NCBI GenBank assembly: GCA_009929055.1
Contig: SABI01000055.1
Location: forward strand, 1 to 11,958
Direction: 5' to 3'
DNA: 11,958 nucleotides
Origin: Spirochaetia bacterium
GTDB lineage: Bacteria > Spirochaetota > Spirochaetia > Sphaerochaetales > Sphaerochaetaceae
Position numbers and translations under genes: made by a program. Below are positions 8,366-11,958 of the stretch, piece after piece; the first letter of the stretch is position 1; each line of letters begins with the position of its first letter. Under the pieces are notes generated by a model, which saw nothing but the letters and a program-made list of their open reading frames with translations, was not told the DNA's origin and ran no database searches.

Positions 8366-8385
8366 CTACGTTTTTTATAGATAAT
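8357..8385 (+). promoter_or_regulatory. Promoter of the flavoprotein gene
   Basis: TTGTTT (8357-8362) and GATAAT (8380-8385) are separated by exactly 17 bases. The predicted start near 8392 would leave a short leader with AGGAG just before the ATG at 8408. Confidence 0.45.
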
Positions 8386-8407
8386 TACTACATTACAGGA
8401 GAAAATC

Positions 8408-9040
8408 ATGAAAGTAATAGCATTCAATGGGAGTCCAAGAAAAGAGGGAAATACTTTTCTCGCAATACAATTCGTTGCCAAAAAACTGGAAGAACAGGGA
8501 ATAGAAGTGGAAATTGTTCATGTTGGTAATAAAAACATAAGTGGCTGCCTAGCTTGCGGTAAGTGCCGGGAACATAAAGATGAAAAGTGTGTCATTCAAG
8601 ATGAAGTCAATGATTGGATCAAGAAAATGAAGAGTGCTGATGGAATTATCTTGGGTTCACCAACTCATTTTAGTGGAATAAGTGGAAATATGAAATCTTT
8701 TTTAGATAGAGCATTTTATGTCTCTAGTGGAAATGGTAATTTGTTTCGTAATAAAATTGGTGCAGCAGTTGTCGCAGTAAGAAGGTCAGGAGGAGTTGTT
8801 GTTTTTAATCAGCTGAACAATTATCTGAGTTACTCTGAGATGGTACTTCCCACCTCAAATTACTGGAACGTTATTCATGGGAGGGCCCCAGGTGAGGCAC
8901 TAGAAGATAAGGAAGGTGTTCAGATTATGGAGATCCTTGGAAAGAACATGGCCACTTTGTTGAAGCAACTTGAAGTTACGAAAGATATAAGAGATAAAAA
9001 TCTTGCTGAAAATAAAGTATTTACAAATTTTATAAGGTGA
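8408..9040 (+). CDS. Flavodoxin-fold NAD(P)H-dependent FMN reductase, iron-sulfur flavoprotein-like
   Basis: Soluble 210-residue flavoprotein that probably transfers electrons from NAD(P)H or a ferredoxin through FMN. The N-terminal beta strand and phosphate-binding loop MKVIAFNGSPRKEGNT (1-16) and the GSPTHFSGISGNMKSFLDR segment, whose aromatic-flanked loop holds the isoalloxazine ring, are typical of the family. Cysteines 47, 50, 53 and 61 form CX2CX2CX7C. This fits the compact motif described for archaeal iron-sulfur flavoproteins, which bind a 4Fe-4S cluster, although many relatives with similar cysteines have no proven cluster. The start has AGGAG six to seven bases upstream. It is a single-gene unit between a dyad-controlled promoter and a convergent dehydrogenase gene. 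The physiological acceptor is unknown; the family includes quinone, nitro-compound and oxygen-detoxifying reductases. Confidence 0.88.
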   Translation: MKVIAFNGSPRKEGNTFLAIQFVAKKLEEQGIEVEIVHVGNKNISGCLACGKCREHKDEKCVIQDEVNDWIKKMKSADGIILGSPTHFSGISGNMKSFLDRAFYVSSGNGNLFRNKIGAAVVAVRRSGGVVVFNQLNNYLSYSEMVLPTSNYWNVIHGRAPGEALEDKEGVQIMEILGKNMATLLKQLEVTKDIRDKNLAENKVFTNFIR

Positions 9041-9091
9041 AAATATATAAACAGTAGGTACACTATTATATGTAACATACTTCAATGTTAT

Positions 9092-9122
9092 GGTTAGAAA
9101 TGATTTACACCTCTTTCTAACC
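9092..9122. terminator. Possible bidirectional hairpin between convergent genes
   Basis: GGTTAGAAA (9092-9100) and TTTCTAACC (9114-9122) are perfect 9-base arms with a 13-base loop, in the 109-bp gap between the flavoprotein and dehydrogenase 3' ends. Neither side has a clear T-run, so it may be a weak terminator or an RNA-stabilising stem. Confidence 0.35.
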
Positions 9123-9149
9123 AAACTAGTTATACTATTTATGTCAAAT

Positions 9150-10109
9150 TTATCGATTCACAACGTTTATTGGAGAGCCTTTTAAGAATGCTGCTAGGTT
9201 TTTGACTGCAACTTCCATGAGCCGAGCTCTAGCTTCGATTGGAGCCCAAGAGATGTGTGGAGTGATAATACAATTAGGGATACCAAGTAAAGGATTATCT
9301 TTCTTAATTGGTTCACTCGAAACAACATCAACAGCAGCACCCGCGACTTTATGAGAAAGAAGGGCTTCTCTTAAATCTTCTTCTACAATAAGAGGGCCAC
9401 GAGAATTATTGAGTATAATTACCCCATCTTTCATTTTTGCAATATTTTCTTTGTTGATAATCCCTTGTGTTTCTTTAAGTAATGGTGCATGAAGTGAAAT
9501 AACATCAGAATTAGCAAAAAGAGTATCAAGAGTTGCATAGTGGCATGTTTCATTTTCGAGTTCAGGATTTTGAAAGGCATCATAGGCAAGAATTTTCATT
9601 CCTAATGAAGAAGCAATGCGAGCAACGTTTTGGCCAATTTTACCAAAACCAATGATTCCTATTGTTTTTCCATCCAATTCTATAAGAGGGTAGTCCCAAT
9701 AGCAAAAATCTTTACAATTACTCCATTTCCCTTCTTGAACACTACGGTTATGTTCACCAATATGATGACATACTTCGAGTAATAGGGAAATTGCAAACTG
9801 CGCAACAGCAGCTGTTCCGTATGTAGGGATATTTGTTACGATGATATTCTGTTTTTTTGCACTCACAATATCTACTACATTATAACCTGTTGCAAGAATA
9901 CCAATATATTTCAATGAAGGACTTAAAGTAATAGTCGCCTCATTAAGGGGGGTTTTGTTAGTAATTACTATCTCAGCATCTTTAATTCTGTCTAAAATAT
10001 CTTTTTCATCCGTTCGATCATACACTGTAAGATTTCCCAGCTTTTCGAATCCTTCCCAAGAAAGATCTCCTGGATTTTCTGTATACCCATCTAATATAAC
10101 TATGTTCAT
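9150..10109 (-). CDS. D-2-hydroxyacid dehydrogenase, hydroxypyruvate/glycerate dehydrogenase type
   Basis: NAD(H)-dependent cytosolic oxidoreductase that interconverts a 2-keto acid and the D-2-hydroxy acid. Its 319 residues are the family's normal length. The Rossmann loop is IGIIGFGKIGQ, with Gly154, Gly156 and Gly159. Asp177 at the end of the second strand (ILAYDAF) favours NAD over NADP. The catalytic set is Arg237 (NNSRGPL), Glu266 (DVVSSEP) and His285 (ITPHISWAP). The substrate loop ATGYNVVD and the NIPTYGTAAVAQ helix start also fit. The start is supported by AGGAGG about eight bases upstream. It is divergent from an RpiR-type regulator across a gap that holds a strong dyad, so it is probably controlled by that regulator. 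General resemblance is to glycerate/hydroxypyruvate reductases; D-lactate, 4-phosphoerythronate or other sugar-acid substrates cannot be excluded. Confidence 0.92.
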   Translation of the reverse strand: MNIVILDGYTENPGDLSWEGFEKLGNLTVYDRTDEKDILDRIKDAEIVITNKTPLNEATITLSPSLKYIGILATGYNVVDIVSAKKQNIIVTNIPTYGTAAVAQFAISLLLEVCHHIGEHNRSVQEGKWSNCKDFCYWDYPLIELDGKTIGIIGFGKIGQNVARIASSLGMKILAYDAFQNPELENETCHYATLDTLFANSDVISLHAPLLKETQGIINKENIAKMKDGVIILNNSRGPLIVEEDLREALLSHKVAGAAVDVVSSEPIKKDNPLLGIPNCIITPHISWAPIEARARLMEVAVKNLAAFLKGSPINVVNR

Positions 10110-10179
10110 AGCAGGCTCCTCCTAAAAATTAGCAATAAAATAAAAGAGATGAAAAAGTATCATGGCAAATAGTATGTAA

Positions 10180-10208
10180 TGTATAGCACGTATTAAAAAT
10201 AGGGGCAA
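10180..10208 (-). promoter_or_regulatory. Promoter of the D-2-hydroxyacid dehydrogenase gene
   Basis: On the minus strand TTGCCC (10208-10203) and TATACA (10185-10180) are 17 bases apart. The start site would fall near 10173 with a leader of about 60 bases. The TTTCAT/ATGAAA operator cluster lies directly upstream of the -35. Confidence 0.45.
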
Positions 10209-10215
10209 GATTGTC

Positions 10216-10255
10216 ATGAAATTTATTTCATAATTGTTGAAAAAATTATGAAATA
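10216..10255. promoter_or_regulatory. Operator cluster between rpiR-type gene and dehydrogenase gene
   Basis: Two nested inverted repeats share a half-site. ATGAAAT-TT-ATTTCAT spans 10216-10231. TATTTCATAATT (10224-10235) and AATTATGAAATA (10244-10255) are perfect 12-base arms with an 8-base spacer. Three ATGAAAT/ATTTCAT half-sites thus occur in 40 bp, between the two divergent genes. This is the expected place for an autoregulatory RpiR operator; RpiR-family sites are commonly dyads. Confidence 0.6.
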
Positions 10256-10290
10256 TGTGTAGGGTTGAATAAGTAATATAAGGAGAAATC

Positions 10291-11145
10291 ATGGATGATT
10301 CTATAATTAGCCTCACCAGAATTAAACAACATTATCATTTACTAAGTATTTCTGAAAAAAGGATTGCTGATTTTATCTTAGAAAATTATCGTAGTTTTGG
10401 AAATATTACAGCACAAGGTATTGCTGACTCCACTCAAACAAGCCCCGCTACTATTATAAGGTTCTGTAGATCTATTGGATTCAAAGGTTTTGTAGACTTT
10501 AAAATTTTCCTGAAAAATGAAGTTATTTCTCCATCTGCGAACTGGTTAAATGTTTCTTCAGAGGAATCTATGGCTATGATTAAACAAAAATCTTTTGCAT
10601 TTAATCGCCGAAGCATGGATGAAACTTTGTCAATTATTGATGATGAAGCTTTAGAAAAAACTGTTGAGTTAATTGATAAAGCACCTCAAATACTCATTAT
10701 AGGAGAAGGAGGCTCTGGGTCTTCTTCTCGAGCAGCATATGATGCTTTTTTACAAATTGGGATTCGATGCGATTATATTGAAGATCCCTTCTTTCAAATC
10801 TTGGCCATTTCTAATATGGAAAAAAAGGGGATAGTTTTAGGTTTTTCTCACTCTGGTATGTCTAGAAACGTTTTTGAAAGCATCAAATTAGCCCATGAAC
10901 GGGGCATTACTACAATCGGCTTTGTTGGTATCACAGGTTCTCCATTAACTAAGCATCTTGATATAGTTTTATTTACAGGAGTATCAAATCATACATTCTT
11001 TAGTGACACTCTTTCTGCAAGAATTTGCGAACTAAATGTTGTTTCAACCATACATGCTGCATTATCTATTAAGCGTAAAGATGAACTTGGTGATTATCAT
11101 GAAAAAGTGAGTAAATTACTTAGTATTAAACGTGTGAAGCGGTAA
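10291..11145 (+). CDS. RpiR/MurR-family transcriptional regulator (HTH + SIS domain)
   Basis: Cytosolic DNA-binding regulator that typically responds to a phosphorylated sugar. The 284-residue length is normal. The N-terminal HTH_6-type domain covers about residues 1-77, with the family's ALTS-like turn and recognition segment TSPATIIRFCRSIGFKGF (50-67). The SIS sugar-isomerase-like domain covers about 118-245; its phosphate-binding loops are GEGGSGSSSRAA (138-149) and GFSHSGMSRNV (184-194). The start has AGGAG (10281-10285) five bases upstream. The gene is divergent from the dehydrogenase gene and upstream of the transketolase gene, and similar TTTCAT/ATGAAA dyads occur in both gaps. I infer that it regulates itself, the dehydrogenase and the transketolase. 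The effector is unknown, probably a sugar phosphate. Whether it represses or activates cannot be read from the sequence. Confidence 0.93.
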   Translation: MDDSIISLTRIKQHYHLLSISEKRIADFILENYRSFGNITAQGIADSTQTSPATIIRFCRSIGFKGFVDFKIFLKNEVISPSANWLNVSSEESMAMIKQKSFAFNRRSMDETLSIIDDEALEKTVELIDKAPQILIIGEGGSGSSSRAAYDAFLQIGIRCDYIEDPFFQILAISNMEKKGIVLGFSHSGMSRNVFESIKLAHERGITTIGFVGITGSPLTKHLDIVLFTGVSNHTFFSDTLSARICELNVVSTIHAALSIKRKDELGDYHEKVSKLLSIKRVKR

Positions 11146-11198
11146 GTATAAAGTTCTCTGACATTCTTTTCCTATCTAATAATCTCACTACTAACGAT

Positions 11199-11238
11199 GA
11201 TGCTTCCTTTAAAAAGGAAGCATTACTAATATTATTTT
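11199..11238 (+). terminator. Rho-independent terminator after the RpiR-type gene
   Basis: ATGCTTCCTTT (11200-11210) and AAAGGAAGCAT (11213-11223) are perfect arms; a realistic fold has a 9-bp stem and a small loop. An AT-rich tail ending in TTTT follows (11224-11238). The tail is less pure than usual. It lies 54 bases after the regulator's stop codon. Confidence 0.65.
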
Positions 11239-11248
11239 GAAAAAAAGA

Positions 11249-11276
11249 TTTCATGGTTTCATGTTCTATATGAAAC
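11249..11276. promoter_or_regulatory. Candidate RpiR operator upstream of transketolase
   Basis: TTTCAT occurs at 11249-11254 and 11257-11262. GTTTCAT (11256-11262) and ATGAAAC (11270-11276) are perfect 7-base inverted arms with a 7-base spacer. A further GTTTCAT stands alone at 11352-11358. The half-site is the same one found upstream of the regulator gene. Confidence 0.5.
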
Positions 11277-11388
11277 TAATTGAATTAATAATCTCAAAAT
11301 TGCCATATTTGTATTATATTTTGGTTTATCTAACATTGTTGTATAAAATATGTTTCATAAAAATATATATAAATATAAAAAATATTTC

Positions 11389-11417
11389 TTGACAGATGGA
11401 ATTTCGTCCTTTACAGT
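11389..11417 (+). promoter_or_regulatory. Promoter of the transketolase gene
   Basis: A perfect -35 TTGACA (11389-11394) is followed after 17 bases by TACAGT (11412-11417), a four-of-six -10. A start near 11424 would give a leader of about 64 bases before the GTG. Confidence 0.6.
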
Positions 11418-11487
11418 AGGATGTAGAGATGAGGTATATTCGATTGTTAATTGGCAAATAAAACAAACGTATACAGGGAGTTTGAAA

Positions 11488-11958
11488 GTGAATAAGTCTG
11501 AAAAAGTTAAAATGCTCAAACAACAAGCAAAAGAACTAAGAAAAACAGCACTCACAATGATTTATACAGCACAGTCTGGGCACCCAGGAGGGTCTTTGTC
11601 TGCTGCTGATATCATGTGTGTATTATATTTTAATGAAATGAAAATTGATCCTAAAAATCCAACATGGAAAGATAGAGATCGATTTGTATTATCGAAAGGG
11701 CATGTTTGCCCAATTCTCTATTCTTCATTAATCCTGAAAGGATATATGGAGAAGGATGAAATTTATAACTTAAGAAAGTATAAATCAATTCTACAGGGAC
11801 ACCCTGATATGAAAAGCACTCCTGGTGTTGATATTTCTACTGGCTCGCTTGGGCAAGGGCTGTCAGAACGTAATGCTATTACTGAAGGTAAATTTACTGT
11901 CAAAATTTTATTTAATACAAAAGTCAAAAAAGATGATCCTAAAGCTGAAAAAGATAAA
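11488..11958 (+). CDS. Transketolase N-terminal subunit, start of gene; abnormal after residue 126
   Basis: Thiamine-diphosphate enzyme that moves two-carbon ketol units between sugar phosphates. The fragment is 157 residues and runs off the window. It starts at GTG 11488, with GGGAG seven bases upstream. Residues 31-41 (GHPGGSLSAAD), 66-72 (FVLSKGH) and 104-126 (GHPDMKS, then DISTGSLGQGLS) match the cofactor-binding half of split transketolases. After Ser126 the expected AxGMA helix and the later GDGE cofactor motif should follow. Instead a lysine-rich run begins with ERNAITEGKF and continues to the end without a stop. The other two forward frames do not restore the homology, so this is not a simple frameshift. 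It may be a contig-end chimera, a rearrangement or an inserted sequence. The N-terminal 126 residues are secure; the rest is unexplained. The RpiR-type regulator upstream is the likely controller. Confidence 0.82.
   Translation, partial: MNKSEKVKMLKQQAKELRKTALTMIYTAQSGHPGGSLSAADIMCVLYFNEMKIDPKNPTWKDRDRFVLSKGHVCPILYSSLILKGYMEKDEIYNLRKYKSILQGHPDMKSTPGVDISTGSLGQGLSERNAITEGKFTVKILFNTKVKKDDPKAEKDK

Larger units (their letters stand above)
8095..8407. other. Divergent intergenic regulatory region
   Basis: This 313-bp gap separates the GH13 operon (minus) from the flavoprotein gene (plus). It holds an extended -10 promoter for the minus operon, a strong dyad and a promoter for the plus gene. It also has a small TACCA-ATAAA-TGGTA hairpin in the GH13 leader (about 8167-8181). 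That leader is about 130 bases, long enough for post-transcriptional control, but I recognise no riboswitch. Confidence 0.6.
11146..11487. other. Regulatory gap between rpiR-type gene and transketolase gene
   Basis: The 342 bp hold a terminator for the regulator gene, a cluster of TTTCAT/ATGAAA half-sites, a very AT-rich stretch (about 11334-11388) that could act as an UP element, and a consensus -35 promoter. I see no small gene: short reading frames on either strand lack ribosome binding sites and look like random AT-rich frames. Confidence 0.6.

Noticed and set aside
10122..10316. 64-residue minus-strand frame across the dehydrogenase-regulator gap
   Set aside because: It starts inside the regulator gene, has no ribosome site, has AT-rich random composition, and covers the operators and promoter.
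11326..11555. Overlapping 66-residue minus-strand frames upstream of and inside the transketolase gene
   Set aside because: They are antisense to the transketolase start and promoter, with no ribosome sites and composition typical of AT-rich shadow frames.
11863..11958. Simple frameshift as the cause of the transketolase break
   Set aside because: One alternative frame reads CQNVMLLLKV and the other stops at once; neither gives the expected AxGMA continuation.
1..11958. CRISPR array, insertion sequence, prophage, tRNA or rRNA
   Set aside because: No spaced direct repeats, transposase or integrase reading frame, terminal inverted repeats or tRNA-like cloverleaf were seen anywhere in the window.

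Overview
The window is low-GC bacterial DNA (well under half G+C) with strong Shine-Dalgarno sites and tight gene packing. The gene mix is a long-form cofactor-independent phosphoglycerate mutase, a very large GH13 protein, an SDF-fold transporter and a split transketolase. My best guess is a spirochaete or a similar anaerobic fermenter, with low confidence: no rRNA, tRNA or other taxonomic marker is present.

Layout. Positions 1-2618 (+) hold the C-terminal catalytic part of an M24 aminopeptidase P-type enzyme, cut by the window start, then gpmI. Positions 2629-8094 (-) are a three-gene unit read right to left: a ~1125-residue GH13 alpha-amylase-superfamily protein, a divergent SDF-family transporter and an unrecognised 8-helix membrane protein. 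It converges on gpmI with only 10 bp between stop codons. A long hairpin with a U-tract lies inside the last codons of the membrane protein gene. Positions 8095-8407 are a divergent regulatory gap with an extended -10 promoter for the GH13 operon, and a 15-bp-arm dyad overlapping the -35 of the next gene. Positions 8408-9040 (+) encode a flavodoxin-fold reductase with a four-cysteine cluster. Positions 9150-10109 (-) encode a D-2-hydroxyacid dehydrogenase, divergent from an RpiR/SIS regulator at 10291-11145 (+). After a terminator and a 342-bp regulatory gap, the N-terminal transketolase subunit starts at a GTG (11488) and runs off the window.

How the genes may work together. The right-hand part looks like a small regulon. 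TTTCAT/ATGAAA half-sites cluster in the rpiR-dehydrogenase gap and again upstream of the transketolase gene, so the RpiR protein probably senses a phosphosugar and controls itself, the dehydrogenase and the transketolase. Transketolase can use hydroxypyruvate as ketol donor, and the dehydrogenase belongs to the family that includes hydroxypyruvate/glyoxylate reductases, so a shared sugar-acid pathway is plausible but unproven.

The most notable anomalies are three. Transketolase homology stops abruptly after residue 126 although the frame stays open to the window end. The usual ion- and substrate-binding motifs are missing from the SDF transporter. The GH13 protein is an unusually large architecture with a substituted region IV. 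I found no CRISPR array, insertion sequence, tRNA or rRNA, and nothing that proves a wholly new system.
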